64,000 bases of DNA from Glaciozyma antarctica PI12 (GCA_002917775.1 KZ627147.1:608843-672842); one strand, 5' to 3'; positions 1 to 10,942 are shown, counted from the first letter of the stretch. Program-made: numbers and translations. The notes: a model not told the origin generated them from the letters alone.

Positions 1-817
1 GCTTGCTCCCTGATCCACTGACGCTCCCTGCCGTCGAGCGGGGGAGGGAGGCGGCGTAAGGGAAGAGGGCGTGTCCAGATGATGAGGGTGCAGGAGAGCG
101 AGCGGCAAATGGAGAACGGGAGGTGAGGCCGTACGAGGGGGATCGTGGGCCAAAGGAGGGGGAGGCGGGACCGCTAAAGTTGAAGGCCGACATGGAGGTG
201 GCGAGCGTGTTGCGGGTGGGGGAGGGGGAACGGTTGGCGTAGGAGATGGACGAGAGGGCGGGGGACGCGTTGCGGGAGCGTGATTGGAAAGCGGGGCGGG
301 GAGGAGGAGGGTTGAGGACGAGGGTCGAGTGAGTTGAGCGAGGTTGGCGGGAGGCGGGAGGGGGAAGGGCGAGGGCGGAGAGGGACGAGGTACGGGGGAT
401 GTTCTGGTGCGGAGGGGCGAGGGAGGTCGCTACGCTGGTGGAGGAGGGGAGTCCTCGCCCTCGCGGCGCTCCCGTCGCCTGTAGTGACGACTCGGACGAA
501 GCGAGGTCGGCTACGCTCTGCGAACGAGCGATGTTCTGCTTGCTCCCGCTCCGAAAGAGGAACCCCAGCGCTCGCCCTGGCAGTCCCTTGACCATACTCA
601 CGAGCCCGCCGTGGACGTGACCGTGTTCGTTCGCGGCCGTAGCGCTGGCCTCCTCGATCCGCTGCTCCGCCACTCCAGTTGCACCGCGTGCTGTCCGTCG
701 AACGTAGGGAGAGAACCCAGGTCCACTCGTCTTGCCTCCAATCGATCCCAGAGCGCGTCCTGATCGAGTTGTGATGGGAGAGTTGAGGAGGGTCGAGGTG
801 GAGGCGGATCGAGACAT
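1..817 (-). CDS. Ser/Pro-rich protein, N-terminal part (possibly nucleoporin-like)
   Basis: The minus strand is open without a stop from an ATG at 817-815 to the window edge (272 codons, no intron needed). The protein begins MSRSASTSTLLNSPITTRSG. Around residues 85-100 it has a short stretch that could form an amphipathic helix (GLVSMVKGLPGRALGFLF). The rest is a long Ser/Pro/Arg-rich disordered region with repeated RSPSP- and FGPRSP-like motifs. Disorder, serine clusters and a membrane-binding-like helix recall fungal Nup1/Nup60-type nucleoporins, but this is only a resemblance and no FG-repeat block is visible in the part present. The other frames of this strand lack comparable composition. 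The C-terminus lies outside the window, so function stays open. Coding status is fairly sure, identity is not. Confidence 0.7.
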   Translation of the reverse strand, partial: MSRSASTSTLLNSPITTRSGRALGSIGGKTSGPGFSPYVRRTARGATGVAEQRIEEASATAANEHGHVHGGLVSMVKGLPGRALGFLFRSGSKQNIARSQSVADLASSESSLQATGAPRGRGLPSSTSVATSLAPPHQNIPRTSSLSALALPPPASRQPRSTHSTLVLNPPPPRPAFQSRSRNASPALSSISYANRSPSPTRNTLATSMSAFNFSGPASPSFGPRSPSYGLTSRSPFAARSPAPSSSGHALFPYAASLPRSTAGSVSGSGSK

Positions 818-1538
818 GCTGCCGAGTTGGTCCCTTCGCCGTTGGGCTCCGCTCGCCGGCGCCGTTGGCGTGTAGTTGTCCGTGTAGCTCATCCTGGCCT
901 GAGTGGCGGGCGAGGGGGGGAGCCGACGGGGAGGAAGGGGGCGGGGAGGAGCAGAAGAAATAACTTCCTTCTTTCGCTCTTAGGCCCCTTCTCTCAACAT
1001 CGACACGCTCTCCAAGTGACTGTCCTTTGGGGTGCTCCTGGGCTACAGACTACTAGCTCCGAGTGCGACGCTCTTCGAGCTTCCAGCGGTCGTACTCCCA
1101 AGCTGAACGGGAGAGTCTCCCTCGAGCTCATCTCCACCGAGTCAGCACTGTCAGCGGACCGGACTACCAGCCTCTCTGCGGTTTCCAGCGCCACGTTTCG
1201 TCAATGGGCTGCCCTCCAGAGCTTTTCTGCTGGTGGATTCGTTCTCAGCGACCTCTTCGCTGGCGTACACCGTCAATCACCACCGGTCTGTCTTCTCTTC
1301 TATGGCACAAGGACGAGCAGATTCACGTTTATCATTCGACGAGCTTGACGAAAACTGGAAAGGAGCCGGCTTGCAGACTTGGGGTGGGGAAGAGGTGGAA
1401 AGCGAGAAAGTTGAAAGGGCAGTCGGGAGGAATGCGTGCTATATTGTATCGGAGCTTCTCCCTGATTCAGGCTGTGGCCAGAATACTGCTCTATTACTCT
1501 GCTGTCAGTTTGCCCGCTTGATGCGGTGATAGAGCGTC
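818..1538. other. Upstream region with an unplaced open frame ending at the repeat border
   Basis: No complete gene is recognisable between the minus-strand start at 817 and the repeat that begins near 1539. On the plus strand one frame is open from about 1107 to a TGA/TAG-rich end at 1529. Its last 65 residues (from LSFDELDENWKGAGLQTW on) have balanced, protein-like composition. It stops about ten bases before the repeat. It may be the remnant of a gene cut by the repeat insertion or simply promoter DNA. No domain is recognised. Confidence 0.3.
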
Positions 1539-2854
1539 GATCAAGCTGCGAGGAATGAGGATTGCGAGAAGTTTGGGCTTTTCCGTTAAACTCTCGCTTC
1601 TGCTCTTCTCCACCGCATCTTCTCGGGCTGTCGTTTGCACGCCAGCTCTGGATATACGAGCGGTCAAAATTGGCTCCACTTCAGAAGGCGGCAGCGCCTG
1701 TCCGGCGCTGCGAGGAATGTACCTCAAGGCGACTTTGAGCAAAGCAGCTCAAGGTGCTCTGTTCTCGAAGGAGGGCGCGGACAGGGAGGAGTAGAGTTCG
1801 GTGGACGTGCTGGTGGAGGAGGAGCTGGAGGCGTTCCGGGCGGCTTGGAGGGAGGCGGCGGAGGTGGCGGCGCGNNNNNNNNNNNNNNNNNNNNNNNNNN
1901 NNNNNNNNNNNNNNNNNNNNNNNNNNNNNNNNNNNNNNNNNNNNNNNNNNNNNNNNNNNNNNNNNNNNNNNNNNNNNNNNNNNNNNNNNNNNNNNNNNNN
2001 NNNNNNNNNNNNNNNNNNNNNNNNNNNNNNNNNNNNNNNNNNNNNNNNNNNNNNNNNNNNNNNNNNNNNNNNNNNNNNNNNNNNNNNNNNNNNNNNNNNN
2101 NNNNNNNNNNNNNNNNNNNNNNNNNNNNNNNNNNNNNNNNNNNNNNNNNNNNNNNNNNNNNNNNNNNNNNNNNNNNNNNNNNNNNNNNNNNNNNNNNNNN
2201 NNNNNNNNNNNNNNNNNNNNNNNNNNNNNNNNNNNNNNNNNNNNNNNNNNNNNNNNNNNNNNNNNNNNNNNNNNNNNNNNNNNNNNNNNNNNNNNNNNNN
2301 NNNNNNNNNNNNNNNNNNNNNNNNNNNNNNNNNNNNNNNNNNNNNNNNNNNNNNNNNNNNNNNNNNNNNNNNNNNNNNNNNNNNNNNNNNNNNNNNNNNN
2401 NNNNNNNNNNNNNNNNNNNNNNNNNNNNNNNNNNNNNNNNNNNNNNNNNNNNNNNNNNNNNNNNNNNNNNNNNNNNNNNNNNNNNTTTTAATCCCCCCTC
2501 GCTACCCCTCGCCCTCGCTACCCCTCGCTACCTCACTCCAGCCCTTTTCCGCCCCTCTTTCCGCCTCGTCTGTACGCCTGCAGTAAAAAAAATAGTGCCG
2601 CTACCTCGAAAGACAGCAGCACCGTCGCAAATATAATGTCTCTTCGCACCCCATAGGAGCACGAGCATTTGAATTTCTTCGTGGATACTAATGTGTCGCC
2701 GTGCAATGCGAAGCCACTCCAAGGGAAGGTCACATTTGGTGAGCCGCAACCTCCGAGACCAGGTAAGTATAACTAGGTGAGGTGCAGAACTCGTTCGGCG
2801 ACAGAAACAAGTTTGAGGCGCGGCCAGAGACGAGTGGCTCAGCCTGGCCCTTGC
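1539..2854 (+). repeat. Dispersed repeat, copy A (inverted relative to copy B at 25806-27144)
   Basis: The sequence from about 1539 to 2854 recurs, reverse-complemented, at 25806-27144. Both copies begin with GAT(C/T)AAGCTGC(G/A)AGGAATGAGG and end near GGCTCAGCCTGGCCCTTGC. In between they share a GGAGGAGGAGCTGG-type purine-rich tract, an unsequenced gap, a pyrimidine-rich CGCTACCCCT tract, a poly-A run and an AT-richer block (around 2590-2780). By eye the sequenced parts are roughly 90-95% identical. Short open frames exist in both copies but none shows a transposase, reverse transcriptase or other known domain, and no clear target-site duplication was found. It is probably a mobile or segmentally copied element of unknown class. 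Confidence 0.75.
1875..2485. other. Assembly gap (611 N) inside repeat copy A
   Basis: A run of 611 undetermined bases. It sits between a purine-rich tract (GGAGG/GGCGG units) and a CCCCTCGCTACCCCTCG-type tract, at the same internal place as the gap in copy B. The repeat core itself is probably what could not be assembled. Open frames running through the gap are meaningless. Confidence 0.99.
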
Positions 2855-3116
2855 CGCTTCGACAGTCTCGTTCTGGTCCCCTTCCCAGAGATACACGAAG
2901 AATCAAGCGTTCACTCGCAGTAGACAAACCTCGAGCCCAGGGGAGGACACGTTGCGAAGAATTCGGTCGCGACCTTTGGTTCCCGCCCGCAGCCGCTCTC
3001 GCAGCTCATCCTTCTCCACCTCGCCGTCCGCACAGCGGTTAGCCCTTCTCAGCACCTCAGGAGCAGGCTGCACCAGCTAGGAGCCCTTCAGGAAGCTCCT
3101 GGTCCCTCCCGCCACC

Positions 3117-5096
3117 ATGTCGACTCCCCGCGCGGCACGCCCCACGTCCTCACGCAGCTCGTCTCACGGCACCGGACCACCCTCGAGACCCTCACCCATC
3201 ACTCCCCGACGCACCGCCTTGCTCTTCCTCTCCTTCGCCACTCTTACGCTCGCCGTCCTCCTCCTTCCGACTGCGTTGCGTCGCCAATCGCCCGGTGATG
3301 ACGGTGGCGTACCAGAGCTGCCGGGGATGCAACTGGATGACGGAGGAGCAGGGAGAGCTGAATGGAGCAGCCAGAAGATTGTACCGCCGCTGGAGTGGGA
3401 GATGCTGGCGAATGCGCCCTCGCTGAGAGGTGACGCCCTGGCGGTCGGAGCGACTTCCTTCTTCGACTCGCTCGATCGTTCGGTCGAGGCGACCGTGGAC
3501 AGGATTGGCGATACTATCTTGGCCTGGCTAGGACTGGACGAGGAGTCCGAGGCTGGAGCGGCAAAGAAGGGGGGGAGCTTGGCCGGCTGGGGTGAGAGCT
3601 CTGTTTACGTCGAGGTGAGTACGGGGAGCGCGGCTACTCGTTCTGGAGCTGACGACGCGCATCTACAGCGAACCAACTCCCTACACTCCTCACGCCCATC
3701 CGCTTTCGGCCCGCACATCGTAGACGAGCCTCTCCGCGCTCCCCTCTTCCCCATCACCGTCTTCTCGACCTCCGACTCGTACGGCTGCGAACACTCTACC
3801 ACTCCCAACAACTCCCTGCCTACGCCTCCAGAACGGTGGATCGCCATCTCCCAGCGTGGTCACTGCCCGTTCTCGCAAAAGGTCCGCTTCGCGATGGAGC
3901 TCGGAGCGTCGGCGTTGTTGTTTGGGGATCAGTCGGCGGAGGAGGGTGGTATTGGCGGGAATGGTGGTCTGCTCACACCCTGGAGTCCTGGTGAGTTGTT
4001 TTGTTTGGCGGAGGCATGGCAAGGAGCTAACACGCCGGCGCAGATGATACGGGCGACATTACGATCCCTTCGGCGTTCGTCTCTCGCGCGTCGTACATCT
4101 CCCTTCTCCGCACCTGGAAGGAAGAACAAGATCTGGAGAACGACGAGCCGATTCCTATCGACGCCCCCACCTTTCCTCGCGGTCTCATGGTCGTCATGTC
4201 TCAAGACGAGCTCTTCGCGTGGTGCGTCTCGTCCCGCGTCCCCTTCCCTACTAATCTATCCATCGCACAGGCCCCTCCTCGACTTCCTCCTCCTCCTCCT
4301 ATTTCTCCCCTCCCTCCTCACCCTCCTCACCGTCTTCGCTCAACGTATCCGCATCATCCACCAGCAAAAGCTCGATCGAGCACCCCGAGACGCCGTCGCC
4401 AAACTCCCCGTCTTCATCTGGGGCGACACGGAAAAGTCTCCAGACGCGCACGAGGTCGTTCATCCTCAGGACGAGGAGCGAGACGTCGGTGTCGTCCCCT
4501 TAACGGTGGAGGAGCCGAACGAGTCGACCTCGCTGTTGCCGACGTCGCCCAAGGAGGTGGGGAGGAGTGGGTTCTCGTGGAGGATGCCGGGATTTGTGAG
4601 GAGGGCTTCGGGGTCGACGGTGCATCTGGCGCCGAGGAGGAAGCACAAGTGGCACACGGTTGAGTGCGCGATCTGCTTGAGCGACTTTGAGCGGGGAGAC
4701 AAGGTGCGTTCGGGTGTTCCTGGTTTACGATAAAGACTGATGAGCCGTCGCAGGTTATGGAGCTCCCGTGCGGGCATCTCTTCCACGCCGAGGAGATTGA
4801 GCCCTGGCTGCTCGAGAGCAAGCGTCTCGTATGTCCTTCCCTCCCGCTCCTCAAATCGCACCGGCTCATCTTTTGTCCCACAGTGCCCAACTTGCCGCGC
4901 CTCAATCACCGACGAAGCCCCTACCTCCCTCCCCGCTCCACCATCCTCGCAGCAGCAGCAGTACCCCACCCCGTCTCCGACCTCTCCCACTCCGCCCGTC
5001 CCACTCCCTCTCGCTATTGTCGCGCGGGAGAGCGTAGCTTCTCCCGTCGCTTCGTCGTCGTCGGTCACGATTGAGAACGCAGCTCGGGGGGAATGA
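3117..5096 (+). CDS. PA-domain, transmembrane RING-H2 E3 ubiquitin ligase
   Basis: Six exons join in frame (3117-3614, 3669-3990, 4044-4221, 4271-4703, 4754-4828, 4884-5096) to a 572-residue protein. An N-terminal hydrophobic segment (TALLFLSFATLTLAVLLLP) acts as signal or anchor. A protease-associated (PA) domain follows, recognisable by RGHCPFSQKVRFAMELGASA and IPSAFVSRASYISLL. Next come a second membrane span (FLLLLLFLPSLLTLLTVF), a cytosolic linker and a RING-H2 finger: CAICLSDF, then PCGHLFHAEEIEPWL, then CPTC. This order is that of RNF13/RMR-like ligases, which sit in endosomal or vacuolar membranes with the PA domain in the lumen and ubiquitinate membrane or sorting cargo. The RING is split by two introns, yet all ligands are present. 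The tail is Pro/Ser-rich. The domain call is firm; cargo and exact membrane are inferred. Confidence 0.9.
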
Positions 5097-5296
5097 GGGG
5101 GCGGAACAGTATTTTAGGATGGAGATTGTTGTCATTTTTCTCGCGTAATCGCACCACTCGTTGTTCGTTCTCGTACGTGGTCGGTTCTTCCGCTGATACG
5201 CCGCCCTGGACCCCTCCCCTCTCTTCGAGTCGGCCTCGCAGCTTCCTTCACCGCGGGCCTTCCGCGCGACTCTTTCTCCCTTTCTCCGCCCCAACG

Positions 5297-6586
5297 ATGT
5301 CGTCGAAACAGCTCGCGTTGACATTCAACCTCATCTCGAGCGACGGCATCTCCGTCCCCATCTCGCGATCCCAGCTGTGCTCCCACTCGACCACCTTCCG
5401 CGACCTCTTCGACCTCGCTTCGGGCTCGGGATCCAGCAACTCGTGCGACGTATCTGAGATGGAGGGGGAGCTGAGGCTGTTACTGGCGGCGATTGGTGGG
5501 GAGGAGTGGAAGTACGAGCTGGAGGACCTCAAGGTGCTTGCGAAGCTCGCGTTAGGAGCTTGGTGAGCAAGGAAGCGCTGTAAGCTTTTCGGCCGTCCCT
5601 CTGTAGCGGCTTGCTAACGCTCTTCGCAGACTACTCTGCGACACGAACCCTATCGGCGTCTACGCTCTCGCCGCTTCGCTCGACGACGAGGCACTGGCGG
5701 GCGTGGCTGCGAAGGCCTGTCTCCGCTTTCCTTCGATCAGCTGGGAAGTCGACGGAGTGCAACACGGGTGCAACTTTCTCTGGTGGACGCGGTTGGTGCG
5801 TGCTGGTCACTTCTCGGGGGAAGGTGCGGAGCTGATGCCGAGGTTCTGTCCCGCAGGAGCGATTTCGGCTCGCTCGCCTCGATTGCGGAAGGACCGCTCT
5901 TGCTGGGGCGTTCACCACGGGGAGGTCCCTCTGCCTAATTGCTCACTCCGCCGGAACGGAAAGCGGAAAGGCTTTCTGGACCTCGAATGCTCTGGAGCTG
6001 CTGAAGACGCTCGACACTTCGCAGAACGTTGTCACCGCCATGTCTGCCAGGCTGATCTCCTCTTCGGAAACTTGGAACAAGAGCTCGAATTGCATGCGCC
6101 ACATCCATCATTCCTGTGATCAGCTTCGCATCTTGTGGATGAAGCTCGAGTCGGAACTGACGTTCTGAGGGAGGTGCGTTGAATTCGGCTGAGGATCGTT
6201 CGCCAACTAACGCCCTCTTCGCAGCTAAGTTGGATGGAGGAAGGAGCGCTTGAGTTTGGACTTTGGGACTGCAAATGGACGTCGAAGATTGAGACTGGAA
6301 CCGAGAGCGCTCGGAACTCGCTAGCGAGATGCAGCGGCAACGAGCGACGCTGCAAGCTCCCACTCCTTCGCGCACACTTTTCTCACTCTCAAACCACTCT
6401 TCCGCACGAAACGAGAGCAAGACCGACGAAAGCGAGGGTATCGACAAGGGATTACAAAAATACTCGTCCACCACCACCTCCTCCTCTCCCTCCTCTCCCT
6501 CCTCTCCCTTTACTTCCCCTCCCTCCTCGGCGTATTCCACCTGCACAACAAAATCAACGCTCCGCCCAAGAGGTATCGAGAAATGA
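5297..6586 (+). CDS. BTB-like adaptor protein, frame disrupted
   Basis: From ATG 5297 a BTB/POZ-type start is visible ([20 protein letters not shown], then [18 protein letters not shown]). After an intron it continues with [20 protein letters not shown], typical of basidiomycete BTB-like proteins of unknown partner. Exon 2 is 5630-5795 and exon 3 starts at 5857 (introns 5796-5856 and, ending, 5629). Two problems exist. The typical GTGAGC donor at 5563 would create a TGA at the junction; using GTTAGG at 5551 avoids it. Near 6160-6166 the good frame ([13 protein letters not shown]) hits TGA while the next exon (after an intron ending at the CGCAG before 6226) continues sensibly as [18 protein letters not shown] only if one base is missing. 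Further frame wobble occurs near 6290. The 3' part overlaps the convergent CDC50 gene. It is either a decaying gene or several sequence errors; the 3' end is uncertain. Confidence 0.5.
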
Positions 6587-8729
6587 ACGCACGTCAACCT
6601 CGTCATATCTCCCAACTTGCGCGGCTTAATAAGGTGTCGAAGCGTCAACGCCAACCCAAGAAGAACGCACGCTCCTCCGACGGCGATGTAGGCTATCCCC
6701 AGGAACGGGTTACGACCGCCGATGAAGGAGACGGTACTGAAGACGACGGACTTCGTTCCTCCGAAAGGCTGGACGGGGTAGTCTGCGTGGTCGTCAGCGC
6801 GAGGTCGGAACGAAGGGGGAGAAGACGTACTCATGAAGATTTCGAGCTCGTACTGCCCCGCCGCCATCGACTCGTCGTCGTTCCGGAAGTAAAGCTTTCG
6901 GAACGTCGGCAACCCCGCCGTCCTCATCCAGACCTGGAAATGCTCATCTGACGCCAAATCCGGAAACGCCGTCTCTCCTTCAGCTGTGTAGCCCTCGGGG
7001 TATCGCGCGGCCCAGTAAGGTCGGATTTGCCCCTTGCCCAGGGAGGTACTGCGTCGTGCCGTACTTCTGCCTCTCGCCAGGCCACGCGATTCCGATGTCA
7101 GTCATGTTGTAAGTGACGCTGCCGTCGATGCCGGCGGGGTTGAGGATGACGGGAGGGGAGAAGGTATCTGCGCGAGGAATGAGTGGCTGCGAATGTTGCG
7201 AGGGAGAGGAACGGACCGTTGAAGACGCTGTTGGCAATTAGGCCACAGGGGTAGATGGGGAGGTCGCCTGCGACGGCGAGAGGGCTGCAATCACCTCCGC
7301 GAAGGTTGTCGGCCGTCCTGGCGTCGCCTCCGAGCTGGCCCTGGTCGATAGACTTGACGTAGCGACGGTGGTTCTGGTAGTAGTTGGATACTGTGCGCGT
7401 GATCGTCGTCAGTTCCCATCTCGCTATTTCGAACTCGGAAAGGAACGCACGCTTGTAATACATAAACACTGGCGCCTTCATGTCGGTCGGGAGCTGGAAT
7501 TGGAGCTTGCAGAGGCTGCGAGAGGTGACGGGGAGAGCCTCGTCGAAGGTGTACTGCCAGGTAGGAGGAGCGATGGCAGCGGTAGAGTCGACGTGATAGT
7601 GGTAGGCGTTTGAAGGGAGAGAGTCGAAAGTCGTGTTGGGCGCGACAAACTCGCATTGGGTGTAGTCGATCGTGAACTCCTTGACCTGCGGTGGAAGTAG
7701 GCGTCAGCTCTGCTCTCACTGATAAATTCTGTGACCGCTACGTAAGTTGAGCCGTCCGTCTCGATTCAGCAGATCAGCAGCTGCAGGGCGTAAGCTCTGC
7801 GCTGGTGGGTCCGCAGTGGCGAGTCGGAAACCGCCTCCTAAACAGCACCGCCAGCTCGTTCTGCCTGAGTACCGCTCCCTGGACGTGCTTGTCCAAAGGA
7901 ATAGCCTCTCGAGTACACAGCTCCTCAGGCCCGCTCTCGACCTTCTTCTAGCGCGCGCCTGTGGGACGCCTGCAGGACCGCGAAGCAGCTCAGCGCGATA
8001 AGCGCCAAGCAGCATAGCAGATCTGAGGAGCCCAAACGTCGCGTTGAGCACTCCTGGTCGCCAAGAGCAACGTCAAGCTGGCAAGGGCCGCGCGCCGCTG
8101 GGCTTGCTCAGGACAGCTTGCCTGCTCTGCTGCAGCTCTTTCGTCAACGACAGAACGAACGAGCAGCGGAAGGTGGAGCTGATCGAAGGGCTGCTGAGCT
8201 TTAGAGCTGTGCAGCCTCATCGAAAGCCTCATCCTGACCCGCTGCGCGTCCTCAGCTCCAGCCCGAGCCTCTGAGCTGGGAGTGGCTCAGCCAGGCAGCC
8301 GTCACCTGGCGTCTCTCACTCCGTCCTCGAGGCTCCTACTTGTACTCTGTGCCTCCCTGATCCCCTCCCCGCCTAGCCCCGAGCATCCCTGGCACCCCAC
8401 CAACGTCTCCTCGCAGCCCACCCACAACAACCCACGCCCACGCACCTGGTTACTCCCCCACAGCAGCACTCCTCCCAGCGGCACAAAGATCAATCCAATG
8501 ATGAAGAACGTCGGCAGCACAGTCGCGGGCGTAAGGATAGGCTGCCACGCCTTGAGTCGTTGCTGCTTGAACGCCGTGTCTGCGCCTGCAATCAGCTTGG
8601 GTCCCTCGAAAGGCGGTGGAAGAACGTACTGGCTGGTCGACGAGACCATTTGACCTTCTCCTTCGTGTCGCTGGCTTTGAGGACCTCGGCGTCCTCCTCT
8701 TTCGACGACTTGCGGTTGAAGAGACCCAT
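6510..8729 (-). CDS. CDC50: CDC50/LEM3 family P4-ATPase (flippase) beta subunit
   Basis: Reading leftward from ATG 8729, exons 8630-8729, 8446-8585, 7451-7685, 7217-7390, 6593-7167 and 6510-6540 give about 417 residues, normal for the family. Signatures include the N-terminal block [17 protein letters not shown], membrane span 1 ([20 protein letters not shown]), the luminal domain with [13 protein letters not shown] and [12 protein letters not shown], then [20 protein letters not shown], span 2 ([20 protein letters not shown]) and the end [11 protein letters not shown] plus TWN. Cdc50 proteins chaperone P4-ATPases out of the ER and are needed for phospholipid flipping in Golgi, endosome and plasma membrane. 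Two oddities exist. One extra base near 7045-7060 throws the frame between TTQYL and [12 protein letters not shown]. One intron (7686-8445) is about 760 bases where the others are 44-60. The family call is secure. Confidence 0.93.
7686..8445 (-). other. Unusually long (about 760 nt) intron of CDC50
   Basis: The donor GTGCGTGG at 8445 and the acceptor end (gctgacgcctacttccaccgcag, minus strand) at 7686 look normal. They join GSNQ to VKEFTIDYT exactly as the protein family requires. The interior is GC-rich, full of AGCTG/CAGCT motifs, and holds no recognisable gene, though one minus-strand frame stays open from 8051 to 7716. All other introns of this gene are 44-60 nt, so extra DNA has probably been inserted here. 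Confidence 0.7.
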
Positions 8730-9269
8730 CGCTGGCGCAGGTGGGAGTGGTCGGTCGGGGGAGTGGATCGAGGAGGAAGCGAGGAGGAGGGCGAGGCGGC
8801 GGCGAGGGTGGCTGTGGTGCGGCTGTGGTGTTCGAGGGGGGAGTTGAGAGAGAGGAGGCGCGCCCTCGGCGTTGGAGCAACTCGGAGACTAGAAAGTGTG
8901 TAATTCGATTTTGTAGTCGAGAAGTAAGTAATCCGTCAATTCGATATCGACGTTCAAAGCCTCACTTGACGCACCTAAACTGGGCAGGAAGACACTATCG
9001 AGCTTAACAAGAGTTCTACGCGCAGAGCAGAGGGAAAGAGAAGCGAAAAAGCGATCACCTCGCTGCCGAAGCTCAGGCTTCTCCGCTCTCAACATCACTC
9101 TGCTCCTCTCTCTTGCACGCTTTCTGCTTCAATCTCTGCTTTCCCTCCAGGCCAGGAGCGAGCGTCGACCGCGCACGGGGGAACGGCCTTCGGCGACCTC
9201 CTACGCGACGAATCTCTCCGCGTCTTTCGCGTCCTCCTCTCCTTCTCCTCCCGCCAGCTGCTGGCCAGG
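8730..9269. other. Divergent promoter region, CDC50 / short-chain dehydrogenase
   Basis: The 540 bases separate two divergently oriented genes. Stretches around 8880-9060 are AT-richer than the rest. I see no gene, repeat or recognisable protein-binding site. Confidence 0.5.
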
Positions 9270-10754
9270 ATGCCACCACTCCGAATCGACCACCTCATCC
9301 ACCTCCTCTCCTCCACCCTCCTCTCCCCCCTCCTAACGCCCCTCCTCTTCACCGCTCTCCACTTCCTCCCCTCCTCCCTCCTTCCTCCCTCAGCTCTCCT
9401 CACCTCCCAACGCTTCCTCGCCCTTCTCTCGGCTCTCTCCTGGCTTCTTACCGCCAACCGATTCGCCTCGCGCTGGGCGCGGAATAATGGTTGCCTAGGA
9501 CCTTGGGCGCCAAAGTGGGATTGGGGGAAGGAGGTCGTGCTGCTTACTGGGGGTGCGTTGACTTCTCTGCTGGTTGAGGGTATTGGGGAGGAGCTGATGG
9601 GGTGCAGGGGCGGGAGGTATTGGAGGGGAGGTGGTGAGGAGGTTGGCGAGGAGGGGGGTGAGGGTGGTGGTGCTGGATGTGCTTCCGTTGAGTTATGAGA
9701 TGCGTGAGTGCGTTTTTGTGAGCGGGTAGGAAGGAGCTGATTGAGTAGCGGAGCGGGTGAGCTACTACCAGTGCGATTTGAGCAAGCCGAACGAGGTGGA
9801 GGAGGTTGCGAGGAGGGTTCGGGCGGAGGTGGGACATCCGTGAGTTCTCCTTCTTCTTCGGAAGTAAAATGGACTGATGCAGAGCAGGACTGTGCTGGTG
9901 AACAACGCTGGAGTGATGCGAAACGTTTCCATCTTGGATTCGACGCAGCGAGATGTGGATTTGTGCGTTCCTCCTCTCCTCTTCTCCTTTCACGCTTTCG
10001 GTGATTCGGTGAAGCTGATACTTTGAACAGGACCTACGACATCAACGTCAAATCGCACTACTACACCGTCAAGGCGTTCCTCCCCGAAATGCTCAAGCGA
10101 AAGCACGGACACATCATCGTTCGCTCCTCCCTCCCTCGCTCCTCCCTCCCTAACCCCCACTCCAGACGGTCGCATCAATGGTTTCCTACGTCCAATCCGT
10201 CTCCACCGTCGCCTGTCCGTCTCCCCTCTCCCTCCACTCTCCCACTAACCCCCGCAACACTCTCACTAACCCCAAGCGCAGACTGCTCCTCCAAAGCCGC
10301 CGCTCTATCCTTCCACGAAGGACTCTCTCAAGAACTTCTCCACCTGCACTCCGCTCCGACAATCCGCACTTCGGTAATCTGCCCAGGACACGTCAAAACA
10401 GCTCTGTTCGAGGGGTTCTCCCAGGTCATTCCGCCGTTCCTCCTCCCGAGTTTGGAGACGGACGAAGTGGCGGAATTATTGGTGGAATGCGTGACGAGTG
10501 GGGAATCGCAGGTGAGTTTTGCGTGATTGAGGACGTGAGGAGGGCTGATGAGGTGCAGCATGTCCTCGCGCCTTGGGGAGCGAATCTGGCGCCGGCGATG
10601 CGGGTGCTGCCGGCTTGGGTGTATGTGCTTTCGATGGGGTCCGTTTCTTTACATTTTCGTACCTTGAACCGAGCTGACTTGGATGAGCAGGATGGGGAAG
10701 CATGCGATGAAGGAGGTACGGAGGGAAGAGTATTCGCATATCAAGGCGGATTGA
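9270..10754 (+). CDS. Membrane-anchored short-chain dehydrogenase/reductase
   Basis: Nine exons (9270-9552, 9608-9703, 9749-9839, 9888-9962, 10031-10118, 10166-10214, 10282-10511, 10559-10638, 10691-10754) join in frame to 351 residues. The N-terminus is hydrophobic (LLTPLLFTALHFLPSSLL) and probably membrane-embedded. It is followed by WDWGKEVVLLTGGAGGIG, the Rossmann TGxxxGxG motif. Next are VLVNNAG (the NNAG motif), the catalytic serine in the TVASMVSYVQSVS region, YCSSKAA (catalytic YxxxK, with the Tyr codon split by an intron) and CPGHVKT. This is the SDR16C/RDH-like layout: NAD(P)(H)-dependent oxidoreductases of retinoid, steroid or lipid alcohols on ER or lipid-droplet membranes. The substrate cannot be told. 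The frame closes over all nine exons, so the model is reliable. Confidence 0.9.
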
Positions 10755-10942
10755 CGCCGTTCTTTTCCCAATATCGTTCCTTGCACTATCGTACTACATT
10801 ACAGACCTCCTGCGTACGCTGAATCCCGACTCTCGAGAGAATTCTTCGTCGTCGTCGCCAGCGGGAGGTGTTCGCAGCGTGTCCGCCAACTCCAAGCTCG
10901 CCCCCGCTTCCGTCACTCCTCAAACAACAAACAACACACGCA

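Noticed and set aside
1635-2636. Long open frames running through the N gaps at 1875-2485 and 26136-26813
   Set aside because: They are open only because undetermined bases contain no stops; sequence on either side does not match a known protein.
8302-8880. 192-codon minus-strand frame starting MLQRRGRASS as the CDC50 start
   Set aside because: The ATG at 8729 with a normal 44-base intron gives a better N-terminus ([13 protein letters not shown]) and skips a Pro/Ser-rich stretch that is more likely untranslated.
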